Positions 27,894 to 36,516 of a stretch of DNA of 41,152 nt are shown here, one piece after another; the first letter of the stretch is position 1; each line of letters begins with the position of its first letter. This DNA comes from CAUZJO01 sp963580245 (GTDB taxonomy: Bacteria; Sumerlaeota; Sumerlaeia; MVZB01). The stretch lies in contig CAUZJO010000018.1 in the NCBI GenBank assembly GCA_963580245.1, forward strand, positions 1-41,152, read 5' to 3'. The notes below the pieces were generated by a model. It had not been told where the DNA came from. It was given only the letters and a program-made list of their open reading frames with translations, and did not search any database. A program made the position numbers and the translations under genes.

Positions 27894-28964
27894 TCAGTGC
27901 CGGACCCGGATGTAAGACAACGGATTGTAGGTCTTGCCGTTCTTGCGAATCTCGAAGTGCAGGTGGGGTCCCGTCGAACGGCCCGTCGAGCCTTCCTCGC
28001 CGATCACTTGACCCTGCTGGATCTTTTGTCCCACTTTGACTTTGCGGTCCGACAGGTGGCCGTAGAGCGTCTCGTAGCCGTAGGCGTGCTTGATGATGAC
28101 GAATTTGCCATAGGTGTAGGACCGGGAGGAGGATTTGACGACCCCGTCCGCCGCGGCATGGACCTCGGTCCCGTAACGGGCGGCGATATCGATTCCCCTG
28201 TGGAAAACTCGATCGCCGCCCATGGGGTGACGCCGGTATCCGTAACGGGAGGTCAGGCGGCCGCTCATCGGCGAATCGAACATCCGGGTGGCGGCCAGGC
28301 GCCGGCTGCGCAGGGGACGGGATTTGGTGTTCGAGCCGTCCTCGATCAGCTGCGCCGTCGTGAACCGGCGGGTCTTTATTTTCTGGGCCGGACGCGGGAA
28401 TTTATATTGAACGTCGGCCGGAACGGCCTCGGGGGCCTCCGCCAGGGCACTGAGCGGGGAAGCGGGTTGGACTTCCAAATCGTGGGGATCGACGGGTTCC
28501 GCGTCGAATTCTTCCTCCTCCGCGGCGAACCTCTGATGGCGACCGTCACTGGTCTCGCCCAGCATCAGCCACATGCGCAACCCGTCGCGCTCGAACGTGA
28601 CCGACGTGTTCTCGACCGCTTCAATGCGAAAGCCGCCGATCACGTCGCCCACCGCGTAGATCATCTGGTTGCTGGAGCCGGGATGTTTGATGAAGCACGC
28701 CGGCCTGGACTCAAGGATGGCGATTCCCACCAGATGGATACCGAGTTGCTCGAACTCTAAGCGCCCCAGTAACGCGCGTTGCAGCAGGTTGCCTTCCTCG
28801 CGCACGACGGCCGGGACGAGCTGCGTCCGCACCGGGGAGGGGGGGGCGTCAAGATCGGCCTTGGCCCACCCCGAAGGTGCGAGCAGGAACAGCAACGGCG
28901 TCGTAATCAACCAGGATAGACGGGTGCGACTTAATGGCCTCAAGGTTATTAGGGATACCACCAT
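27894..28964 (-). CDS. Exported M23 peptidase with a GspC/PilP-like domain
   Basis: 356 residues from ATG 28964 (a GTG directly before is possible; no ribosome site is clear). The signal peptide or anchor (LSWLITTPLLFLLAPSGWA) is followed by a domain at about 60-138 (LLGRLEFEQLGIHLVGIAIL, QMIYAVGDVIGGFRIEAV, LRMWLML) whose pattern resembles the HR domain of GspC or PilP in secretion systems. An acidic linker (150-185) leads to the LytM/M23 zinc peptidase: H256 and D260 in HRGID, H304 in YGHL, H335 and H337 in GPHLHFE. All ligands are intact, so peptidoglycan hydrolysis is expected. The fusion of the two domains is unusual. It is first in the operon with the TPR and lipoprotein-like genes. Confidence 0.87.
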   Translation of the reverse strand: MVVSLITLRPLSRTRLSWLITTPLLFLLAPSGWAKADLDAPPSPVRTQLVPAVVREEGNLLQRALLGRLEFEQLGIHLVGIAILESRPACFIKHPGSSNQMIYAVGDVIGGFRIEAVENTSVTFERDGLRMWLMLGETSDGRHQRFAAEEEEFDAEPVDPHDLEVQPASPLSALAEAPEAVPADVQYKFPRPAQKIKTRRFTTAQLIEDGSNTKSRPLRSRRLAATRMFDSPMSGRLTSRYGYRRHPMGGDRVFHRGIDIAARYGTEVHAAADGVVKSSSRSYTYGKFVIIKHAYGYETLYGHLSDRKVKVGQKIQQGQVIGEEGSTGRSTGPHLHFEIRKNGKTYNPLSYIRVRH

Positions 28965-29138
28965 CACGAAATCACGAGTAAACTTCGAACCGAGCCGGCT
29001 GTGGATCGGACGATATGGTGAGTTGTATTACAGAGAAAGCCATTTTATAGTTTAACTAATCGAAGCCCTGCGCGTAGGGGAGGCATGGGAACGCCTCGAC
29101 GTTGGAAAGCCGAACCTCAAGGGCCTATTGAACAAAGG

Positions 29139-29177
29139 ATTGTGTTAAGTTGACATGAGATTGTCAACCACCAAAAT
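29139..29177. promoter_or_regulatory. Back-to-back promoters sharing a palindromic -35 region
   Basis: GTTGACA (29149-29155) and TGTCAAC (29162-29168) form a perfect inverted repeat, so a consensus TTGACA is present on each strand. On the plus strand CAAAAT (29172-29177) follows after 16 bp; on the minus strand CACAAT (29144-29139) follows after 17 bp; both match TATAAT at 4 of 6. The plus start would lie near 29184 for the small membrane gene at 29208; the minus start near 29132 for the M23 operon. The two promoters would compete for polymerase, and a dimeric regulator could also bind the palindrome. Confidence 0.5.
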
Positions 29178-29207
29178 CAATCCAATTTGATTTTTTTCGC
29201 GGCTGTC

Positions 29208-29567
29208 ATGGAGCACCAAAACATCGGCAACGTGATGATCTTTCTGGCCCTGGTCACTCCGGGCCTGGCGTTGTTGATAGGGTATGGGTTGCGCCGTTCG
29301 GTTGAAGAGGGCGGCGCCTCGACCTCCCGACTTCGGCGCAACGTTTGGATTCTCGGCGCGGCCGGGCCCGCCAACCTCTTGCTGTGGCTGGTGCTCAATG
29401 GTTTGCTGGATGGATTGGGGTGGCGTTCGGTGGTCGGTTACGTATTGGCGGCCCTCACGTTCGTCGCGGCCGGTCTCGCCACCGGCTTCTTGGCCCGTTT
29501 GTTCTCCGATTTGCGCGGCCGCCGTCGGCTAAAGGGGGAATCGGAATCGCGAGATACGCGAGAGTAA
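29208..29567 (+). CDS. Small integral membrane protein, unknown
   Basis: 119 residues with three hydrophobic segments: NVMIFLALVTPGLALLIGYGL, ILGAAGPANLLLWLVLNGLL and SVVGYVLAALTFVAAGLATGFLA. The charged C-terminus (RLFSDLRGRRRLKGESESRD) is probably cytoplasmic. No family recognised. Start chosen at ATG 29208: the frame is open from a TTG at 29187, but the mapped promoter would start transcription at about 29184, which favours the later ATG. No Shine-Dalgarno is visible. It is 114 bp before glgC. Confidence 0.6.
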   Translation: MEHQNIGNVMIFLALVTPGLALLIGYGLRRSVEEGGASTSRLRRNVWILGAAGPANLLLWLVLNGLLDGLGWRSVVGYVLAALTFVAAGLATGFLARLFSDLRGRRRLKGESESRDTRE

Positions 29568-29681
29568 CACGCCGTCGGGAGGGACCGGGCGGCAGCCGGC
29601 GGGCGAATCGCCGACGGGTGGAGACGGGGTAAGCCTGAATCGTTTTGCGGAAGATATCCGAGTCAGAGGGGGGGCTATTCC

Positions 29682-30893
29682 ATGGATCGTGTCGCAGCCA
29701 TTGTGTTGGCGGGTAGCCGGGGCGAGGAATTCGGCTGCCTTGCCGAAGAACGGACCAAGGCCGCTTTTCCGGTGGCTGGGTATTACCGCATCATCGACTT
29801 CACCCTGAGCAACCTCAGTCACTCCGGGGTGCGCCAGGTCGGCATCGTGATCCATTACCTGCCGTCCTCGCTGTTGGCGCACATCGGTTCGGGCCGCTCC
29901 TGGGATTTCGACATGGCCGACCGCAGCCTGAGTTTCATGACCCCGTTTGTCGGCGTCAGCGAGACGCGCTGGTTCAATGGTTCGGCCGACGCCATCGCCA
30001 AGGGCATCGATCATCTCGATTTGGCCGCCATCGACGAGATTCTGATCCTCTCGGGCGAAAATATTTATCAGATGGACTACCACGACCTGGTCTCCGATCA
30101 CCGCCGGGCGGGGGCCGAAGTGACGGTCGCATGCGTGCGAATGCCCCCTGAACTCCAACACTCTCGCTTCGGCAACGTCATCGCGACTTCGGACGGGCGG
30201 ATCGAACAATACGTCGAGAAACCGGAGCGCCCCTGCAGCCCGAACGTCTCGATGGGCATCTATTGCTTTCGCCGTGAGGCACTCATTGACCTACTCGAGG
30301 CGGCGCGGCCGTCCGGCGGGGCCGAGTTCCGTCTCGCCGCCGATATTCTGCAACCCACCATGGACCGGCTCAATGGCCACGCCTGGTTCTTTCACGATCC
30401 GTGGCACTATATCGTTGATCCGCGCGAGTATCACCAGCTCCACCTTCAACTGGCGCGCGGTGAGTCCGCCATTCTGGGCGGCCCACGGCAGGTGCTGACC
30501 AATTTCTCGGACCGCGACCTCGGCTCGCGTCCCCCCGCGTACTTTTCCCGTGACTCACGCGTCAAGAATTCGATCGTCTCACCCGGCTGTCACATCGAAG
30601 GGGCGGTGCTCAACTCGGTCCTCTCACCCGGGGTGCGCGTGGGCCGTGATTCGCTCGTCAGCGACAGCGTCGTCTTCCACGATGTGCGGATTGGCAAGGA
30701 ATGCCGCATCGAGAACGTGATCTGTGATAAAGACGCCACATTCGAGAAGGGATGCAAGGTGGGCGGCGTGATCGAGCCCGAACCGGGTTTAGAAGAGGCC
30801 CCACCGCTCACCATCGTCCCCAAGGGCCAAGTCGTCGGCGAGGGCGAGACCATCGCGGCGGGTACAACCTTGGCCCGCCTGTCGCTGATCTGA
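29682..30893 (+). CDS. glgC: GlgC-type glucose-1-phosphate adenylyltransferase, divergent
   Basis: 403 residues; AGAGGGGGGG stands about eight bases before the ATG. The family layout is clear: YYRIIDFTLSNLSHSGV (34-50), WFNGSADAI (97-105), MDYHDLVSDHRRAGAEVTVAC (131-151), YVEKP (177-181), then a left-handed beta-helix C-terminus with SPGCHIEG and SPGVRVGRDSLVSDSVV. The enzyme makes ADP-glucose for glycogen. Several signature residues differ: the nucleotide loop reads LAGSRGEEF instead of LAGGxGxRL, KAAFPVAG replaces KPAVPxGG, and the usual SGDHIY (holding the catalytic Asp142 of E. coli) is SGENIY (125-129). It may be a low-activity enzyme or a regulatory GlgD-like subunit. It is followed 9 bp later by the MFS gene. 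Confidence 0.8.
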   Translation: MDRVAAIVLAGSRGEEFGCLAEERTKAAFPVAGYYRIIDFTLSNLSHSGVRQVGIVIHYLPSSLLAHIGSGRSWDFDMADRSLSFMTPFVGVSETRWFNGSADAIAKGIDHLDLAAIDEILILSGENIYQMDYHDLVSDHRRAGAEVTVACVRMPPELQHSRFGNVIATSDGRIEQYVEKPERPCSPNVSMGIYCFRREALIDLLEAARPSGGAEFRLAADILQPTMDRLNGHAWFFHDPWHYIVDPREYHQLHLQLARGESAILGGPRQVLTNFSDRDLGSRPPAYFSRDSRVKNSIVSPGCHIEGAVLNSVLSPGVRVGRDSLVSDSVVFHDVRIGKECRIENVICDKDATFEKGCKVGGVIEPEPGLEEAPPLTIVPKGQVVGEGETIAAGTTLARLSLI

Positions 30894-30902
30894 TCCCCGC
30901 CC

Positions 30903-32138
30903 ATGAAGCGTTCATCGAAGCGTTCATCCCGTTGGCTTTATTTCTACGTCGCCAGTTTCCTCCACGAGTGCGCCATCTTCTCGATTTGCCTGGCTGAGCC
31001 GATCTACGCCGGCCAAGAGTTGGGCGGATCGGCCCAGGTGCTGGGGCTGATGGGTGCCCTCTGCGGGAGCGGCTACGCCATCTGCGCGTTGGCGGCCGGT
31101 CGCCTGTCGGACCGCACCGGGCGGCGGCGGTGGGTGATTTTCGGGGCGGCTGCGGAGGCGATGGTTATTGCCTTGTTGCCGCTATGTCGGCATCTCCATG
31201 GATTCATCGCGCTGGTGGCCCTGCACATTACGTTCATGGGGTTTTATTGGACGCCGATGATGAGCCTCCTGAGCGAGTCGACCCCGCCCGCCGAGCTCTC
31301 GAAGGTGCTGGGGCGATTCAACATAAGCTGGTGCCTGGGCTCAATCGCGGGCTCGGTGATCAGCGGCTTGCTCTACCAGTGCCTCAGCCCCACCGCCCCG
31401 TTCGTGGCGTCGGCGCTGTTGATGGTGGGCGTGGTGATCATCGTGTCGGTCATCCCGGCTCCGTCCGGCGCGCCTCGCGAAAGAGCAAAAGCCCTTGAAC
31501 CCGCCTCGGACCCGAGATGGCGGTGGCAGGCATGGCTCGTGCTCGCGGCGAATTTCTACATGCTCGGACTGCTCATCTTCATTTTCCCCAAGCTGGCGCT
31601 CAGCCCTTCGTTCGATATGAACGCCGGGGCGATCACCGGGCTCCACGCGTTGCGCCAGGGGGCGATGCTGATCACGTTTGCCGTGTTGGGCCGGTTTGCG
31701 CGCTGGCACTTGCGCCAGTACCCCTTTCACGCGTCGTTCGGCCTGATGGCCGGGGCGATGCTGCTGATCGCCTGGCTGGAGAGATCGGCCTGGCTGCCGG
31801 CGCCATTCGCCGGGTTTGGCGTGGCGTTGGGCGTGGCGTTCGTCCTGAGCGCCTATTACTCGATGTCCAGTCCCAAGAAGAAGGGTTCCACCATCGGTGT
31901 GCACGAGGCACTGCTGTCAGCCGGAATCGTGCTGGGTTCGCTCGGCGGGGCGCTCCTGGTTCAGATCACGGGCGACTTGCGCGACCCCTTTTGGTGGGGC
32001 CTGGTCCCGATCATGCTGGCCTGGATAGGCTGCGTGGTGCTCGGACGACGGGGCGACCGCCCCTCGCGCGGAACCGATGGGCGCCACGCCGACCCCTCGC
32101 CGGTGGAAAACGTTCCCAGCTCCCCCGATGCCTTCTGA
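30903..32138 (+). CDS. Major facilitator superfamily transporter
   Basis: 411 residues with about twelve hydrophobic helices in two halves. The loop after helix 2 carries motif A, GRLSDRTGRRRW (about 64-75). Other helices include VALHITFMGFYWTPMMSLL and SWCLGSIAGSVISGLL. The charged loop in the middle (about 195-215) divides the halves. The substrate is unknown. It starts 9 bp after glgC and is probably co-transcribed, which suggests a sugar or polyol, but this is guesswork. The ATG has a basic N-terminus (MKRSSKRSSR) typical of an inside start. It converges with the ABC gene. Confidence 0.88.
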   Translation: MKRSSKRSSRWLYFYVASFLHECAIFSICLAEPIYAGQELGGSAQVLGLMGALCGSGYAICALAAGRLSDRTGRRRWVIFGAAAEAMVIALLPLCRHLHGFIALVALHITFMGFYWTPMMSLLSESTPPAELSKVLGRFNISWCLGSIAGSVISGLLYQCLSPTAPFVASALLMVGVVIIVSVIPAPSGAPRERAKALEPASDPRWRWQAWLVLAANFYMLGLLIFIFPKLALSPSFDMNAGAITGLHALRQGAMLITFAVLGRFARWHLRQYPFHASFGLMAGAMLLIAWLERSAWLPAPFAGFGVALGVAFVLSAYYSMSSPKKKGSTIGVHEALLSAGIVLGSLGGALLVQITGDLRDPFWWGLVPIMLAWIGCVVLGRRGDRPSRGTDGRHADPSPVENVPSSPDAF

Positions 32139-32230
32139 GGGCCTTGCCCGTTCCCGACCCCGCGGCACATCTTGCGCTCCCATCAACGTCCATGGGTCCC
32201 CGGTGCTTCGGCTCGCGGGGCGCACGGTTC

Positions 32231-32941
32231 TCATCGCGCCTCGGACCCCTCTCGATCCAGTTCGGAGAGCCGCCCGCCGTCAAGTTTCAGAACGCGGTCG
32301 GCGCGCCGTTGGATCGAAATGCTGTGGGTGACGATGAGCGCGGCGACACCTGACTGCGCGAGCCAATCGAAAACTAGCTCCTCGATCTGGGTCCCCGTCT
32401 CCTCGTCCAGGTCGGCGGTCGGTTCATCGGCCAGGAGCAACGCCGGTCGGCCGAGCATGGCGCGGGCAATCCCCAAACGGCGTCGTTGACCTCCCGAAAG
32501 CGTGGAGGTCGCCGCCTGGCCGAATCCGCCCAATCCCACGCGCTCCAGGGTCTCTTCGGCTCGCCGGCGAGCGTGGGCGTGGTCGCCGAACCGCCCCATC
32601 AGTAGCCCCAGCGCGGCGTTTTCCCACACCGGCAGGGTGCTCAGGCACAGGTTGTTCTGAAAGACCAGCCCGATGCGGTCGCGCCTTAACCGGCTCAGGT
32701 CGCCGGGTGAGAACTCCTCGAGGTCGGTTCCCTCAAACAGAACCCGCCCCTGGGAGGGCCGGCAGAGTCCGGCGGCCAGGTGCAGGATCGTCGTCTTGCC
32801 CGCCCCCGAACGGCCGACCAAAGCCGCCACCTCGCCCGCGCCGATTTCCAGGTTCAATCCGTCAAGCACGACTTTGGGCGAGGCCCCGCCGGGGCGGGGT
32901 GAAAACGAGCGGACGACGCTGTCGAGGCACAGCAGGCTCAT
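32231..32941 (-). CDS. ABC transporter ATP-binding protein (LolD/MacB-type)
   Basis: 236 residues, one ATPase domain. Walker A GRSGAGKT (43-50), Q-loop Q95 (GLVFQNN), signature LSGGQRRRLGIARAM (148-162), Walker B LLLADEPTADLD (168-179) and H-loop H206 (IVTHS). The closest common type is the LolD/MacB/FtsE group, which move lipoproteins or effectors across or along the envelope. No permease is adjacent: the gene converges with the MFS gene and diverges from the metallophosphoesterase gene. The permease must be elsewhere, so the substrate is unknown. Confidence 0.92.
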   Translation of the reverse strand: MSLLCLDSVVRSFSPRPGGASPKVVLDGLNLEIGAGEVAALVGRSGAGKTTILHLAAGLCRPSQGRVLFEGTDLEEFSPGDLSRLRRDRIGLVFQNNLCLSTLPVWENAALGLLMGRFGDHAHARRRAEETLERVGLGGFGQAATSTLSGGQRRRLGIARAMLGRPALLLADEPTADLDEETGTQIEELVFDWLAQSGVAALIVTHSISIQRRADRVLKLDGGRLSELDREGSEAR

Positions 32942-33046
32942 GGCCCTTTAATTAACGGGCTTTTAACCGGGAATGCAAGGCCCACCCGGGCCTTGTCCGA
33001 TGATCGGTCCGAGAGACGGGCGCGCATGAACGTGATCCGTTAATGT

Positions 33047-33075
33047 TTGACATGCGGCCCATCGGTGGGTTGAAT
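33047..33075 (+). promoter_or_regulatory. Candidate promoter for the metallophosphoesterase gene
   Basis: TTGACA (33047-33052, perfect) is followed by a 17-bp spacer and TTGAAT (33070-33075, 4 of 6). The start would lie near 33082, giving a leader of about 147 bases before ATG 33229. It lies in the divergent gap beside the ABC ATPase gene. Confidence 0.45.
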
Positions 33076-33228
33076 TCAGCCGAGTCGTACCTAAATCCCT
33101 TTTTCCCGGGTGAACGGAAAGCTTTCGAACCATGCGCATGTCGATATGCATGGGCGTGCCATTTACATTCGAGGCTAATTGGATGTTGAAGAGTCCTTGA
33201 AGCCCGTGGATGTTCGGAGAGAAAACCA

Positions 33229-34950
33229 ATGTCGGCATATTTTCACAAAATCGTCCGCCGAACCTTGATCGGATGGCTGATATGTTTGGGCCTGTTCTCA
33301 ACCATCCGCGCGGGGGCCGCCGTTCTGTTGTCCGAAGATTGGAACGACGGGACGTTCAACGAAGACCTTTGGAACAAGGCCACCGAACCGCTGGGCCGTG
33401 TCGAGGTGGTCGAGGTCGACGATGGTGATTATGCCCTCGCCATGTGGGACAACCACGCGCCCGCCAATGGCCTCTCGCAATGGACGTGTCGGTGACCAGC
33501 CGTCAAATTTTCCCGCGCATGGGGAATACGAGGGTGCGTTTGAAAGTCTGGTCGGATTTGGAGCGCGAAGACGCGTCCGCGACCCCCAGTCAATACCTCG
33601 CGGCGTGGCATTTTCCGTTTTATGAACTGGCTACCTATTTCACGCAGGAAGCGGCGCTGAATACCTTCACGCGATACTCGCTCGACGAAAACCGCGGCTT
33701 CGGCCACGCTCGCCTGCCCGACAACGACGCATTCGACACGGCTTTCACCCAAGCCGTTTCAAAAGAGACCGCGCTCGTGTTGCGCGTGACGCTCGGCGAC
33801 CGGACCGGGGCCATGTTGGAATGGCGTGACGGCAGCGCCTGGCGGACTTCGCTCGATACGCGCAATACGCGGCTCGATGCCGATCCGCTCGAGCGCGGTT
33901 CTTCGATCCGCAAGGATAATTTCGGGAACCCGCTTGCCGCCGGCGTCAATACCGGCGCTTCGCCTTGGGCGCGTCTAGGGTTCGTTCCGGCCTCTGGTTG
34001 GTTGATGGTCGATGACATCGTCGTCGAGAACGACCTGAGCCAAGCCGAGGCCGAGGCGCTCATGGCCGGCGCGCCGACCTCCGCAAGCCCACCGGTTCCC
34101 GGTCGGCCCTGGACGCATTTGAACTTCAACAACGATCCGCAAAACTTCCAATTCGTGATCACGAGCGACCTGACCGGAGGTTACCGGCCCGGCGTGTGGG
34201 AGGACGCCGTGCGCAAGACCAATCTGCTACAGCCCGAGTTCGTGATCACGGCGGGCGATTTGGTCGAGGGATACGTTGAGAACCGTCACCTGATCGAGCG
34301 GCAATTTCAGGAATTCGACCGAACGCTCAAGCCGCTCACGATGCCGTTCTTCTACGTCGCGGGCAACCATGATATCAGCAACGCGGCGATGGGCGAGGTT
34401 TGGCGCGAGCATTACGGCCAGGAATACTACCACTTCATCTATAAAGGACGTTTTGTTCCTCTGCGCCCAATCCAATGACGGCGCGCATTATAGCCTGAGT
34501 TCCGAGCAGGTCGATTATTTCCGCGAGGTCCTTCGCGAGAACCCGGACGCGCGTTGGACGAACGTCTTCATCCACGACCCGATGTGGCTCTATGATTGGG
34601 AGACGGGGTGGGGCAAGTTCGAGGCACTTTTGCAGGGCCGGCCCTATAGCGTCTTCGCGGGTCATATTCACCTCTACGCCAAGATGGAGCGACATAACCA
34701 GGACTACTACATCCTGGCCACGACCGGCGGGTCCAGTTCGCTCGGCGGGGCGAAGGTCGACGGCCAATTCGACCATGTCATGTGGGTCACGATGAGCGAC
34801 GAGGGGCCGATCGTGCTCAACATCACGCTGGAGGGGATGCTGCCGGGCGACGTGCGCCACGACCGCATGGAAGCCGTACGGGAACAGTTGGAGGTCAAGC
34901 GCCGGTTCATGGAAAGCGCCGCCAAGCGGTTGGGGCGATGGAAGAAGTGA
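33229..34950 (+). pseudogene. Exported metallophosphoesterase, two frameshifts
   Basis: One gene is spread over two reading frames. The first part has a signal peptide (LIGWLICLGLFSTIRAGAA) and a lectin-like beta domain start, DDWNDGTFNEDLWNK-type. Around 33470-33476 the frame changes (one base missing), then continues as AMDVSVTSRQIF through the beta domain to a phosphoesterase core: VITSDLTGGYRPGVWEDA, EFVITAGDLVEGY, FFYVAGNHDISN. At about 34443-34447 (run AAAGG) one extra base moves the frame so that YYHFIY should join KDVLFLCAQSND, and the rest reads FAGHIHLYAKM to the end. In this branch the first metal motif is D-x-T rather than D-x-H. If restored it would be about 570 residues. Both shifts are single bases, so sequence error is possible. 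Confidence 0.75.
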
Positions 34951-36457
34951 ACCGAGGTCCGGGAAACTGTTTGTGGCAACATCGAAACCGAATCGTCCAC
35001 GCGTTGGCGCCTCGCAAACTCGCCCTGATTTGGGGCGCGGCGATGGTGATGAGTTGCCTCTGGAACGCCGCGATGCTGCACAATATCGAGGCGGTCCACG
35101 GTCACGCCACCATGCTGGGGTGGGACGCCAACTGTTACTTTTTGTGGGGCCGGTCGATCGCGCTGGACGGCGACGTCGATTTCGAGAACGACTTCCGGTT
35201 CATGGCGAGCCTCGAAGGCTTCGGCGCCACGCGTGATGATTTCGCCGCATTCCTCCAAACAACTCCGCGAACGGCCACCGGCCTTATCCCCAACAAATAC
35301 GGCGAGTGGCTTGGCCTGTTGGCGGCGCCGGCCCTGTGGACGGCGAAACTACTAAGCCGACCCTATTCGCTGATCACCCATCGCGCGCTGAGCGATTTCT
35401 CGGGCGTCTATACGCTTGTTTTTTTGGTCACGTGCATCGTACTCGGCTTCTTGGGGTTGCTTGCGTCCTGGCGGCTGGTGGAATCCATTTATGGCACGGC
35501 CGCCGCGTTCTCTGGGCAGTCCTTTGCGGAACGCTCGGACTGTCGCTGGGGTACTATCTGTGGTTCGAGCCGGCGATGGCTCACGGGGCGGGCTTTGCCC
35601 TGATCTCTTTTTTCTTGCTGGCGGCGATGCAGTGGGATCGGAAACTGGCCGGGGACTGGGTCGGGACCGGCGACAACGGCAATACCCGTGGCTTACTCGT
35701 CTCAGCGGCACTGATGGGACTCCTGCTGGGTGTTGCATGCATGGTTCGCTCGACCAATATCATTTTCGCGATCGTACCCATCGTATTGGTTGTTACGCGC
35801 TGGACGAGGACGGATAAAGGCCAACGCGTCGAAGAAATCAAACCGGCCAGATTGTGTTCTCTTGTCGCGCTCGGCGGCGCGCTGATCGGCTTTGTGCGGC
35901 AGATGATCGCGTGGAAAATCCTCTATGGCTCCTACCTGACCTATACCTACCAGGGCGAGACACTTCACGCGCTGCCGCGTTACGCGGGGCAAGTCCTTTT
36001 CGGCTTGCGCAACAGCTTGTTTGTGTGGACCCCGCTGGCGTTGGTCGCCGTGGGCGGCCTGGTCCTCGCCGCCAGACGAGGGCAAGCCTTGGCCATCGCC
36101 GGTTTGGTCGTCTTGCTGGGGACGCTTTGGATCTATGGAAGCTGGGAGACGTATTGGCTGGGCCACGGGTTTGGGATGCGCGGCTTCGTTGAATGCTCCC
36201 CGTTCTTTTTTCTTGGATTGGCGAGCGTCTGGCGGCGGTTCGGAACGGGGCAACGGCGCCGATTCATCGGCCGCCTGGGACGGGGCGCGATCGTTTTGCT
36301 GGTCCTCTGGAATCTTTATTTTGTCATGTGCTACCGGGCCGATATCCAACCCCACGGCGAGCCGTTCGCCGGCCTCGAGTTGCTCACCCAATGGGACCGC
36401 TGGTGGGAACAGTTGCTGAACGAGACGGGCATTTCGAAGCTGTTGTCGAAGTTTTGA
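34938..36457 (+). pseudogene. GT-C-like membrane protein, one frameshift (paralogue of 6860-8185)
   Basis: Starts with ATG 34938, overlapping the end of the phosphoesterase gene by 13 bp. The first part (LALIWGAAMVMSCLWNAAML, GWDANCYFLWGRSIALDGD) runs in one frame to about 35505-35512, where one base appears missing; the remainder continues as LWAVLCGTLGLSLGYYLWF to the stop. Restored, it has about 505 residues and around ten helices. It repeats signatures of the other GT-C-like gene: EPAMAHGAGFAL, MVRSTNIIFAI, NSLFVWTPLALVAVGGLV, GMRGFVECSPFFFLGLASV. Its partner is probably a lipid-linked donor sugar, as in GT-C enzymes. Intact or decaying depends on whether the missing base is real. Confidence 0.72.
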
Positions 36458-36516
36458 GTTCCGTCACGATCGCGGAAACACGATCCACACTCAGCGGATT
36501 CCCTTCCATGCCGGCC

